Assembly: GCF_030124145.1 (NCBI RefSeq)
Contig: NZ_JASKMS010000027.1
Location: forward strand, 56,097-120,096
Source: Streptomyces sp. 378
GTDB lineage: Bacteria > Actinomycetota > Actinomycetes > Streptomycetales > Streptomycetaceae
DNA length: 64,000 nt
Direction of reading: 5' to 3'
Part shown: positions 43,073 through 50,875 of the stretch, piece by piece
How positions within the stretch are numbered: position 1 is the first letter of the stretch
Layout: every line of letters starts with the position of its first letter
Made by a program: the position numbers and the translations under genes
The notes under the pieces: model-generated
Told to the model about the DNA's origin: nothing
The model's database searches: none
What the model saw: the letters and a program-made list of their open reading frames with translations, nothing else

Positions 43073-43368
43073 TTCTTCTGCTTCTTCTTGTTCTGCTTGG
43101 CCAACTCCTCGTCCAGGCTCACGAACGCCTTCTTGGTGCCGGCGACGAGTTGGCCGACGGATTCGAGCGACTCGACGAGCCGGGTGCGGTAGTCGTCCCA
43201 GTTGTCCACGAAGTGCACCATCACTTCGGCTATCTCACCGGAGCCCCAGTGCTTGTCCATGTCGTCGCGACGGTTCTCGATGTCCTCGAAGGTCTTCTTG
43301 AGCCGCCCGAGCTTGCGCTCGCAGTCCGCGAGGAACTCGTAGTCGACCGTCAGGTCCGAGTCGCTCAT
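43069..43368 (-). CDS. WXG100-family protein (module B)
   Basis: The 99-residue helical hairpin has a WXG-like turn, DKHWGSGEIAEVM, at mid-length, exactly where WXG100 proteins have Trp-X-Gly. The C-terminus VSLDEELAKQNKKKQKK resembles module A's first WXG100 protein. It is a likely secreted partner of the 449-aa protein encoded next. Confidence 0.8.
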   Translation of the reverse strand: MSDSDLTVDYEFLADCERKLGRLKKTFEDIENRRDDMDKHWGSGEIAEVMVHFVDNWDDYRTRLVESLESVGQLVAGTKKAFVSLDEELAKQNKKKQKK

Positions 43369-43408
43369 GGATGACCCTTCCCCCGTGTGTGTGCTCGCTG
43401 CTGTCGGA

Positions 43409-44494
43409 TCACCGGTTGACGGCTTGGATCTCCTGGACGGTGACCGCCTGTTCGTTGCCGAACGTCCCGTCGGGCAGGTCGCCGCCGGCGCCGCCGGTGC
43501 CGGTCCAGGCGATCTCCCACGTGATGGTGGCCTGGAGCTTGTACGTGCCGTCGCCGGACGAGCGGAAATACTTGAGGCCACAGGGCGGCGTCTGGTCGGC
43601 CTTGCCCTTGGCGTAGGGCTCGCCGATGGACTTGTCGGCGTTGATGACGCACTCGCCGGATGCCGGGTAGGTCTCGGCGTCCTTGGTGCCCGGCTCCAGC
43701 TTGAGGGACACCGGCCTGGCGGTGGTCGTGGCCTGGATGTTGAACCCGGGGACGTTGAGGGCCGCCGTCGCCTGGACCTCGTCGAAGACAGCCTTGTCGA
43801 GCCACGCCCAGGTCGGCAGGTTCACCTTGGTGTTGGCCTCGGGAGCGAGGGTGACCTTGGTGTCGGGGAGCTCCATGTGCTGGTAGGCGAGAGCGGCGAG
43901 GATCTCCGGGCTGATGGCCTCCTCGTACTGGGGCGGCGGGGCCTCACCGTTCTCCACCCAGAAGGGGAGGTCCGTACACGAGGACCGCTTGAGGGGGTCC
44001 GGCTCGTTGGGGTTCTCGACGCCGGCCCAGAACATTCCCTTGCCGTCGTTCTCGACGTTGTAGTCCTTGTAGCCGGGAGTGTCGGTCCAGCCGTACTCAT
44101 CCTCGTAGTGGCGCTTTGTCTCGCCGAGCGCTGAACCGGCGGTCCCGCCCATTCCGGGTGTGTTCAGCTGGCCCTCGATGTGCTTGGACATCTCCTTCTT
44201 GAAGTCCTTGGCACCGAGGTAAGGCGCGTACCAGCAGGGAGGTGGTGTCCAGTTAACGTCGGAGGACGTCACGTTTCCGGTGCCGCCGTCCTTGGCAACG
44301 GATCCGGAGTACTGGATGCGGGCGGCAGCGTAGATGCCGTTGCCGTTGCCGCCGCCCGACTCTTCTGTGTTGGCACCCTGGGTATTGGCTGGCTCTTCTC
44401 CCGCGTAGGCCGGATTCGCGCAGGCGAGTACGCCCATCGTCAGCCCCAGGGCCGCTGCGCCTGTGCTGAGGGCTAGGTGCAGCGACCTGTTCAC
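43409..44494 (-). CDS. Secreted protein of the module family (361 aa)
   Basis: A Sec signal peptide (LALSTGAAALGLTMGVLACANPAYA, cut after AYA ~31) precedes a Cys-containing mature domain. It shares its plan with the module C protein at 58024: PPPCWY near the start, KGMFW(A)G, LPFWVENGE, VNLPTWAWLDKAVF, PVSLKLEPGTKDAE.YPASGEC, TPPCGLKY, TWEIAW and a terminal VTVQEIQAVNR. The paired Cys residues suggest disulfides outside the cell. Cys25 in LAC could alternatively be a lipid site. GTG start overlaps the lipoprotein stop. Confidence 0.75.
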   Translation of the reverse strand: MNRSLHLALSTGAAALGLTMGVLACANPAYAGEEPANTQGANTEESGGGNGNGIYAAARIQYSGSVAKDGGTGNVTSSDVNWTPPPCWYAPYLGAKDFKKEMSKHIEGQLNTPGMGGTAGSALGETKRHYEDEYGWTDTPGYKDYNVENDGKGMFWAGVENPNEPDPLKRSSCTDLPFWVENGEAPPPQYEEAISPEILAALAYQHMELPDTKVTLAPEANTKVNLPTWAWLDKAVFDEVQATAALNVPGFNIQATTTARPVSLKLEPGTKDAETYPASGECVINADKSIGEPYAKGKADQTPPCGLKYFRSSGDGTYKLQATITWEIAWTGTGGAGGDLPDGTFGNEQAVTVQEIQAVNR

Positions 44495-45162
44495 TGGCAC
44501 TTCGCCGCCTTGGCCTCGACGTACACCTTGGACGCCTGCCACAGACCTTCCCCGGTGGGGACCTTGACCATGATGATTTTGAAATAGTCGAAGTCCGTGA
44601 TGCTGGGGGCGCCCTTCAGGACCTTTCCGGTCTTGATCTCCTTGGAGTAGAACTTGCTTGAATCCACGCAGAACGCAACCTCCACCGAGCTTCCGTTCGG
44701 TGCGGACCGGGTGGTGGCCTGGTAGTGGCGCCGTGTGCCTTCTGCCGTCCAGCCGCCTTCTAGCCGGGCGTCGATCTGCGTCTTCGCGTACCTAGTCCCA
44801 TCGCCTGTCGAGTAGGCGACCAAGGAGGCGTCCTTGGTCGTGCGTTTGTCAACGCCTCGGTAGATGGACCGGACGAAGTTCGCCGCGTCCTGCATCGCAG
44901 CCGCTTCGTTCTTGTCCTTCGGCTTGTCCCAGTCGAAGACCAGGTTCATGTCCTTCGGCAGGGACACGTCCACGCCGTCCGGCTTGTCCTCTGCCGGTGC
45001 TCCCGACGGTGATGCCGACTCCTTCGGCGTCTCCGCCCCCTGGTCGGCGCCGGCGATCTTGTCGTTGTCGCTGGACTTGTCGTCCCCGCTACCGCAGGCC
45101 GTCAACAGCAGTGCTGCCGTCGCCGCCAGCGCGGCAGCAACGGGCAAAGGGCGGCGCTTCAC
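44491..45162 (-). CDS. Lipoprotein opening module B
   Basis: The 223-residue protein has a typical signal and lipobox (ALAATAALLLTACGSG, Cys ~24), a Ser/Asp/Glu-rich linker, then a folded domain with DMNLVFDWDKPKDKNEAAAMQDAANFVRSIYRG and DGTRYAKTQIDARLE. It is paralogous in layout to the module C lipoprotein at 59115. The GTG at 45162 follows GGGGAGA. It is the first gene of the minus-strand operon ending at 39995. Confidence 0.78.
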   Translation of the reverse strand: MKRRPLPVAAALAATAALLLTACGSGDDKSSDNDKIAGADQGAETPKESASPSGAPAEDKPDGVDVSLPKDMNLVFDWDKPKDKNEAAAMQDAANFVRSIYRGVDKRTTKDASLVAYSTGDGTRYAKTQIDARLEGGWTAEGTRRHYQATTRSAPNGSSVEVAFCVDSSKFYSKEIKTGKVLKGAPSITDFDYFKIIMVKVPTGEGLWQASKVYVEAKAAKCQ

Positions 45163-45380
45163 AGTGGACTCTCCCCGTGAGACAGATGTGAGGTCAGGGA
45201 GACAGACGCTATCGGTGAGGTTCTGGGTTTCGCCACAGCGAACTGGGCGATGCGCAGGGCATTTGGGGCGTATGAGGGTGTAGTGGCGCGGAGTTGTGCT
45301 CAGGTCGTGTCTCAGCGATGGCAGCCCCGGACGCTCGATCGCGCCGCGTCCGGGGCCGTCGCTGTCGCCTGGGGGTTTTG

Positions 45381-45722
45381 CTATCGCGTCGCCCTGCATC
45401 CAGCACACGCGCATGGCGGATCTGCGGAGGTGTACGGGACGGGATCGGCGGGGCCGCCGGCCGTGATCTCGACTCTGCCGCGGTCCTCCGTAATGGCGCC
45501 TTCGGCGTCGACTCTGTAGACGTGGAGCGTCATGCGCGAGTGGCGGTAGGGGGATTGCAGGAGATCAACCGCGCCCTCCAGGGCCGGGTAGTGACTGACG
45601 CACTCCTGGCAGGCGTAGATGTTGAGGGCCACGCCTGGCGGGACGGGGAACTGGCGGATCGGGGTCGGTTCACCGGTGGAGCGTTCGCAGCGGGTGCACA
45701 TCCGCAGCGCCGGGCGCGTCAT
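45381..45722 (-). CDS. Small Cys-rich putative zinc-binding protein
   Basis: The 113-residue protein has CTRC near residue 9 and CQEC about 30 residues later (YACQECVSHYP), which could form one zinc site, plus a C-terminal CACAGC. Similar short proteins occur in Streptomyces next to mobile or regulatory loci. Role unknown. The ATG at 45722 gives the natural N-terminus MTRPALRMC. Confidence 0.68.
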   Translation of the reverse strand: MTRPALRMCTRCERSTGEPTPIRQFPVPPGVALNIYACQECVSHYPALEGAVDLLQSPYRHSRMTLHVYRVDAEGAITEDRGRVEITAGGPADPVPYTSADPPCACAGCRATR

Positions 45723-45748
45723 CGGTCGGCCGCCGATACCCGTACGCC

Positions 45749-45892
45749 GTGGATGTGTTTCGCGCCCACATCGATGCCGAGGGTGGCCAGGCGAGCGGCT
45801 CGACGGCGTTCGCGTTGGCGGCGGTGTTCGGCGGAGTCCAGGACGTACGGGCGTACCAGGCGGCACGCGGTGCCGTCGAGCAGTTCGCGTGA
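45749..45892 (+). CDS. Short ORF, possible fragment of a mobile-element gene
   Basis: A 47-codon frame starting GTG (VDVFRAHIDAEGGQASGS) ends TGA overlapping the next frame's GTG. It reads as a coherent helical peptide (FALAAVFGGVQDVRAYQAARG). Similar strings, as I recall them, occur in integrative-element genes. Whether it is a gene or a remnant cannot be settled from here. Confidence 0.35.
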   Translation: MDVFRAHIDAEGGQASGSTAFALAAVFGGVQDVRAYQAARGAVEQFA

Positions 45893-46011
45893 AGCTGGAA
45901 CAGGAGTTCGGAGTTGCTCGCGAGACCGTTCGTAAGGCCACCGCAGCCTTGCGGGAGGAAGGGCTGATCGTCACCACGCGGGGCATGGGATCGTTCGTCG
46001 CGGAGCGCTGA
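45889..46011 (+). pseudogene. GntR-family HTH fragment
   Basis: The 40-residue frame LEQEFGVARETVRKATAALREEGLIVTTRGMGSFVAER is the recognition half of a GntR winged HTH. The first helix is missing and the effector domain is absent. It probably remains from a KorSA-type regulator of an integrated conjugative element or from a decayed GntR gene. Confidence 0.6.
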
Positions 46012-46221
46012 GCGGCTCCGAGGGGTCTCGGTGGGAATCGACGCGTAGTCAGGGCCCGCCGGGGCGCCTTGTGGGAACGCCCTGCGCGAGGACCGGCCGC
46101 CCGGTTGATCAACGAGCTCCGCACGAGGACTACTTCGCGAGCTTGGAGTCCTGCGCCCGCACCACGTTCGCGGGCATCTCGGCGTCGCTGGGCCGCCTGC
46201 TGTCGGCGATGGCGAAGCCGT

Positions 46222-46623
46222 TCACCGAGAAGTACACGGCGAGCCCCGCAGGGAGTCGGGGAAGTCGCTGTCCGATGTGATGAGGACGAGGTCGCGCCGG
46301 TCCGCGAGCCGGTCGCGGACCGATCCGGCCAGGAGGTCGGACTCGCCGTCGAAGGCGTCACCCTTGGTGAGGGGGATGAGCACGACCTTGATGGGCAGGC
46401 CCGTGCGGCGGATCCGGTCCGCCAGTTGCCGCCGCCGCGACGGCGGTACGGCTTCGGCGTAGGCCTCGTCGACGTAGACGGGGGAGGTGCGCAGGGCGTT
46501 CGCGATGCGCTGCCCGGCGCTCGGGCCGTCGCCGTCCGCCGCGACGGCGCTGCCCGTCGTGGTGAGCGCCGTCAGCAGCAGTGCCGCGAGGGCGCTGATC
46601 ACGCGTTTCGCGTCAGTGGGCAC
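46222..46623 (-). CDS. Exported protein, probably frameshifted (short paralogue of the next gene)
   Basis: The product has a signal peptide (LAALLLTALTTTGSAVAA) and one repeat-type domain (RTSPVYVDEAYAEAVPPSRRRQLADRIRRTGLPIKVVLIP). That domain aligns with the N-terminal domain of the 684-aa protein encoded just upstream (ENPVHVTDQLPREIP...VPTYVLVLP). The C-terminus ends abruptly after VLITSDSDFPDSLRG in the peptide SPCTSR. A neighbouring frame continues GLAVYFSVNGFAIADSRRP to a stop at 46130, consistent with a single-base loss near 46250. The start overlaps the upstream stop by 11 bp. Confidence 0.6.
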   Translation of the reverse strand: MPTDAKRVISALAALLLTALTTTGSAVAADGDGPSAGQRIANALRTSPVYVDEAYAEAVPPSRRRQLADRIRRTGLPIKVVLIPLTKGDAFDGESDLLAGSVRDRLADRRDLVLITSDSDFPDSLRGSPCTSR

Positions 46624-48667
46624 CTGCGGTCTCCCTCACCTTGTCGATGAGCCGGGCGATTCCTTGCGGTACGGCGGTCAGGGGGCCGTCGGTCACGTCG
46701 TAGTAGGGGAGGCGGGCGTTGCCGAGGGAGGGGTCGGGCAGCTTCAGCAACCGGTCCGGGATGCCGCGCGGTGCGGCGACGGCCGTGTCGCCGCAGGGCG
46801 GGCAGACGGGGAGCAGGCGGCGGCTGTTGCCCTCGGCCGAGACGCGGACGTGGTGACGGCGGGCGGCGGGGCCGTGCAGCGGGTTGACGCCGCAGCACAG
46901 GTCGGCCGTTTCGCCGGCGAGCGCGGCACGGCCGGCTCGTGCGAGCACGATGACGGCGACCAGGGTCGCGGCATCCGTCCCCGGCTGCCGCACGCGCCCC
47001 GGGTCGCCGTCGACCAGGAGCAGCGCGGCGTCGAGGTGGTCCCAGGCGCGGTCGCGGTCCTCCGGGTCGGTGAATCCAGCGATGAGCGCGGTGAGTTCGG
47101 CGTAGGCGGTGCGTCGGAGGTAGGACGCCGACGGTTCGGTCGGGGCGGTGAGCGGCAGGTTGCCGGAGGGCTCGGGCGCGGGGGAGCGCCGCCGCCGTAC
47201 GGCCCGGACGATCCATGTCGCCCCGGCCACGACGCTCGACAGCAGGAGGGCCGCGAAGGCGCCCACGACCAGGCCCGGCCAGAAGTCCGTGGAGAACAGG
47301 GGCGGGAGGGCGGTCTCGTCGGCGGCGCTCGGCGCTGCGGGGGGCGCGGGCTCGGACCAGGGCCGGTCGGTGCGCGGGGTGTCGTCGAGGAAGGTCATCA
47401 GCGCGTCGAGGCGCTCGCCGAGGAGGTGGTCGTCGGCCTCGTCCGCCCTGCTGTCGCCCAGCGTGACGGAGTCCGGTACGTCGATGGAGAGGCGGTTGCC
47501 GTCCAGGCGCAGGCCGTGGTTGTAGACGTCGATCGTGCCGTCGCCAGGGTCGGCGACCACGTACACCCCGTCCCTGCCCACCTTGGCGTGCACCGCCGCG
47601 GCGAACAGCGCCGAGTCGCCGGCCGACTCGCTCGCCGGAGTCTGCGGCACGAGGGAGACGTACACGGGGCCGCCGCCGTCGGAAAGCCGGAAGTCCCGGA
47701 TCCGCTCGTGCAGCCGGGCCAGTTGCCGGGCGTCGAGGACGCGCGGGCTCTCCGGATCGGCGTACACCGGGTCCTGCTTCAGCCCCGCCGCGACCCGCTC
47801 CACACGGGCGGACAGGTCGGCGGGGCTGGGAGGCCGCGCCGCGCTCGACCGGGTCTGGTCGAAGACGACGGTGGCGGTGAGGGCGACAGCGGCGGCGGAG
47901 AGGAGAGCCGCACCCCAGACGAGCCGACGCAGAACGGGCTTCTTCGGTCGCCCGCGCCCCGCGAAGGCCGCGAGCAGCAGGATCGTCAGGGGTACGCCGG
48001 TGAGCAGGATGCCCGTGAGGAACGACTGGTTGCGGCGGTCGGACGGGCCGATGTACAGGTCGGCTGCCTCGTCGTCCCGGTACCTCTCGCGGGCGGCCTC
48101 GGCTCGGGCGGTGGCCTTCTCGTCGCCCTGCGCGATGACGTCGGCGAAGCGCTCGAAGCTGCGCAACGGGCCTGCGTCGTAGGGGAGTTCGTACTGTGTG
48201 ACGATGAGGGCGGCGTCGGCGGCGGCGCGGACGCCGAAGGCCCTGGCCTCCGCGATGTCCGGTCCCTCGAACAGGACGAACAGCCCGTCCCGCCCGAGCC
48301 GGTCGTGCACCGCGCCGAGCAACTGCCCGCCGTCCGTGCTGCTCTGCACGGGCAGGACCAGGACGTAGGTCGGGACGCCGGTCTTCTTCGCGATGCGGGC
48401 GAGGTCGGGGGTGGTGGAGCGGGGGATCTCGCGGGGGAGCTGGTCAGTGACGTGAACCGGGTTCTCGCGGAGGCGGTCGGCGAGGTAGGCGGCCCGGGTG
48501 GGGGCGTCGGCGGCGTCGGCGGTGTCCACGGCGTCGGCGGGTGTGGCGGTTGCGAAGAGGGCCGTCAGCGCGCACAGGGTGAGGAGCAGCCGGAGAACGC
48601 GCTTGCGCCTGCCGCTCGTTGTCCATATCGGCGCTGGGCAGGCGCCGTTCGTCGTGATCGCTCTCAC
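46613..48667 (-). CDS. Large exported/membrane protein with duplicated domain
   Basis: The 684-residue protein has a signal peptide (VLRLLLTLCALTALFATATPADA) and two related extracytoplasmic domains: ENPVHVTDQLPREIP...GVPTYVLVLP (~65-200) and KQDPVYADPESPRVLDARQL...GGPVYVSLVP (~290-440). Transmembrane helices lie at ~215-235, 245-265 and ~490-510. A C-terminal cytoplasmic region holds Cys pairs (LCCGVNP and VCPPCG) that could bind zinc. The repeated domain recalls TPM-like folds but I cannot confirm it. GTG start at 48667. The gene is followed by its short paralogue. Confidence 0.75.
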   Translation of the reverse strand: MRAITTNGACPAPIWTTSGRRKRVLRLLLTLCALTALFATATPADAVDTADAADAPTRAAYLADRLRENPVHVTDQLPREIPRSTTPDLARIAKKTGVPTYVLVLPVQSSTDGGQLLGAVHDRLGRDGLFVLFEGPDIAEARAFGVRAAADAALIVTQYELPYDAGPLRSFERFADVIAQGDEKATARAEAARERYRDDEAADLYIGPSDRRNQSFLTGILLTGVPLTILLLAAFAGRGRPKKPVLRRLVWGAALLSAAAVALTATVVFDQTRSSAARPPSPADLSARVERVAAGLKQDPVYADPESPRVLDARQLARLHERIRDFRLSDGGGPVYVSLVPQTPASESAGDSALFAAAVHAKVGRDGVYVVADPGDGTIDVYNHGLRLDGNRLSIDVPDSVTLGDSRADEADDHLLGERLDALMTFLDDTPRTDRPWSEPAPPAAPSAADETALPPLFSTDFWPGLVVGAFAALLLSSVVAGATWIVRAVRRRRSPAPEPSGNLPLTAPTEPSASYLRRTAYAELTALIAGFTDPEDRDRAWDHLDAALLLVDGDPGRVRQPGTDAATLVAVIVLARAGRAALAGETADLCCGVNPLHGPAARRHHVRVSAEGNSRRLLPVCPPCGDTAVAAPRGIPDRLLKLPDPSLGNARLPYYDVTDGPLTAVPQGIARLIDKVRETAGAH

Positions 48668-49253
48668 CGGTGAGTCCCCCGCGGTCCGTTCGATGTCCGC
48701 GCGGCACTCTACTCGGCCGTTCGCGAGTGCTACAGATCATGTCGGCCGGGTCGAATCTCGCGCCGGATCCGCAACCAGGTCGCCTGCCTCGCGATGCCCC
48801 TGAAGGCTGATGGCGACGCTTACGGCAGTCCTTCGTGAGGGCACGACCGCGCGAAGCCCCGCCCCGACTTCGTGAGTGAATCGTGCAGGCATGATGGCCG
48901 ACAGGTGACGAACCCGTCCGTCGACCAGAGCTGTTGGGGGTGGGGGCGATTCGCTGGCGCACAGGTGGCGGTGTCGTGTGGAGTCGGTCTCGGCCGGGCT
49001 GAGCAGGGCCGACGTTGCAGATGGATAACAGGCCGCATCCTGCGGCCCATGAGGCCGGGCGCGTCTTGAGGGGCTTATGTGCGGCTGATACGGTGCGATG
49101 GCTTGACACTCACCCCCAGTGCTGACTATTCGCCCAGGCCGGGCGGGTACGTCCGGCCCGTCCCGCACTTCTCCGTGTGGGTCGACGCGGGTGGAGTGTC
49201 CCAATGTGAAGGCACATGACAGACATCTTCTTGGGTGTACGGGGAGCGGTTGC
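48668..49253. other. Intergenic region upstream of the Tad locus (586 bp)
   Basis: No gene I can support lies here. Frames on both strands have unconvincing composition and no ribosome sites. Its right part carries the candidate tad promoter. Confidence 0.5.
49103..49132 (+). promoter_or_regulatory. Candidate promoter for the Tad operon
   Basis: TTGACA (49103-49108) and TATTCG (49127-49132) are separated by 18 bp, about 120 bp before the cpaB-like start. The -35 is consensus for a vegetative sigma factor and the -10 is weak. Confidence 0.4.
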
Positions 49254-49979
49254 GTGAAGATCCAAGAGCGTACGGGGGCGGGCGCGGGTCGTTCCGGCGT
49301 TCCGGCTCAGCCGTCGGTCGGTGACCGGCTTCCCACCCCTCCTCGCGAGCGCAAACCGGCACTGGCGGCGCTCGCGGTGCTGCTGATCCTCGTGGGCGCG
49401 CTGGGCGTGACGATGCTCGTGCTGCAGGTCGGCAACCGCATCGAGGTCGTCAAGGTGACGAAGGACATCCAGGCCGGGGAGTCCGTCGGTGACAACGTGA
49501 GCTCGGTGATGGTCGCCGCCGACGACAGCATCAACTACGTCACGTGGGATCAGCGGAACGCGCTGAAGACCCTCAAGGCCAAGTCCACGATCTACTCCGA
49601 CACGATCGTGATGGGCCAGATGTTCGCCAAGAAGGCCGGCATTCCCGCCGGCAAGGCCTCCGTCGGGCTCGCCCTCAAGGAAGGCACGTACCCCGCGGAC
49701 ATCAAGGCCGGCGACATCGTCACCGCCTACCGCGTGGGCACCAACGGCTCCAGCTCGAGCAGCTCCGACAGCGACAGCGGTTCGGGCGGCACCTCGGCAT
49801 CCGGCGGCGGCGCCCTCGTCGAGAACGCGAGTGTGCACGGCGTCGCCGAGAACGACGACGCCACCGTGAGCACGGGCAACCTCTCGCTCACCCTTCTCGT
49901 CGACCAGGCCGACGCGGCCGCGCTCGCCTCCGCGGCGGCCGCGAACCAGGTCGCCATCGTGCACGTCCCCGGCAACTAG
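49254..49979 (+). CDS. cpaB: CpaB/RcpC-like pilus assembly protein (SAF domain)
   Basis: The 241-residue protein has one N-terminal transmembrane helix (ALAALAVLLILVGALGVTMLVLQV), then an SAF-like domain (VVKVTKDIQAGESVGDNVSSVMV, YSDTIVMGQMFAKKAGIPAG) and a Ser/Gly-rich linker (SSSSSSDSDSGSGG) before a final beta region (NLSLTLLVDQADAAALASAAA). CpaB-type proteins act between pilus motor and outer layers. GTG at 49254 follows GGGGAG. It leads a seven-plus gene operon. Confidence 0.82.
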   Translation: MKIQERTGAGAGRSGVPAQPSVGDRLPTPPRERKPALAALAVLLILVGALGVTMLVLQVGNRIEVVKVTKDIQAGESVGDNVSSVMVAADDSINYVTWDQRNALKTLKAKSTIYSDTIVMGQMFAKKAGIPAGKASVGLALKEGTYPADIKAGDIVTAYRVGTNGSSSSSSDSDSGSGGTSASGGGALVENASVHGVAENDDATVSTGNLSLTLLVDQADAAALASAAAANQVAIVHVPGN

Positions 49980-49996
49980 AAGGCGGCACCCCACCC

Positions 49997-50875
49997 ATGG
50001 CGCTCATCGCTCTCGCCGCCGACAAGGGTTCCCCCGGCGTCACCACCGCGGCCGTCGCACTCGCGGCGGTCTGGCCGCGGCGTGTCCTGCTCGCCGAGGC
50101 GGACCCGGCGGGCGGTGACCTCGTCTACCGCAGTGCCGCGGCGCACGGCGGACCGCTCAACCCGAACACCGGCATGCTCTCCATCGCCGCGACCGCGCGC
50201 CGCGGCCTCGTGCCCGACCAGCTCTGGGACCACGTGCAGCCGCTCAGCGGCGGCCTTGAGGTCCTCGTCGGGCTCGGCATCGCCGAACAGGCCGCCGGAC
50301 TCGCGGGGTTGTGGCCGACCCTCGGGCAGGCCTTCAGCTCCCTCGCGGACTCCCCGCACGCCGCCGCCGACGTCATCGCCGACTGCGGACGCGTCAGCGG
50401 TGACACCCCGGCCGTCGAACTGTTCCCGCACGCCGCGCTCGTGCTGCTCATCTCACGCACCGAGCCGGAGGCCATCGCCCGGGTCCGTGACCGCGCCGCC
50501 GCCCTCGCGGGCAAGCTGCACGGCGGATCGCGCGGCGCCGCGAGCCTCGGCACTCCGATGATCGGCGTCGTCCTGATCGCCGACACCGGCACGGCCGGCA
50601 AGCTCGCCTCGCAGGTCAACGACATGCTCGTGCACGCCCAGACCGGCGCCCGCGTGGTCGGCACCATCGCCGACGACCCGGCCGGCGCCGACCAGCTGGC
50701 CGGCCGTAAGCGCGGCCGTCTCGACAAGTCGCTGCTGATCCGCTCGGCCCGCAAGGTCGCCGCCGACCTCTACCAGCAGTACGGCGCCGCCTGGGCCGCC
50801 TCCGCCCAGGCCAACCAGGCACCCCAGGCCCACCACGTCCCGCCCGCCCCGGGCCGCGCGGGGGCCGGCGCATGA
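49997..50875 (+). CDS. tadZ: CpaE/TadZ-like ParA-family localization ATPase
   Basis: The 292-residue protein resembles the ParA/MinD core: N-terminal ALAADKGSPGVTTAAVALA (a divergent P-loop lacking the KGGxGKT lysines), LLAEADPAGGDL as switch I, and VIGVVLIADTGTAGKLASQVND later. TadZ proteins place the pilus machine at a site in the cell. The weak Walker A suggests nucleotide handling unlike canonical ParA. The stop overlaps tadA's ATG. Confidence 0.8.
   Translation: MALIALAADKGSPGVTTAAVALAAVWPRRVLLAEADPAGGDLVYRSAAAHGGPLNPNTGMLSIAATARRGLVPDQLWDHVQPLSGGLEVLVGLGIAEQAAGLAGLWPTLGQAFSSLADSPHAAADVIADCGRVSGDTPAVELFPHAALVLLISRTEPEAIARVRDRAAALAGKLHGGSRGAASLGTPMIGVVLIADTGTAGKLASQVNDMLVHAQTGARVVGTIADDPAGADQLAGRKRGRLDKSLLIRSARKVAADLYQQYGAAWAASAQANQAPQAHHVPPAPGRAGAGA

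Noticed and set aside
44491..45414. A longer N-terminus for the module B lipoprotein
   Set aside because: The extra 84 residues precede the signal peptide and would block lipoprotein export. GTG at 45162 has a ribosome site.
48737..49204. A 155-codon frame upstream of the tad operon
   Set aside because: No ribosome site, biased composition, and it runs against the direction of the candidate promoter.
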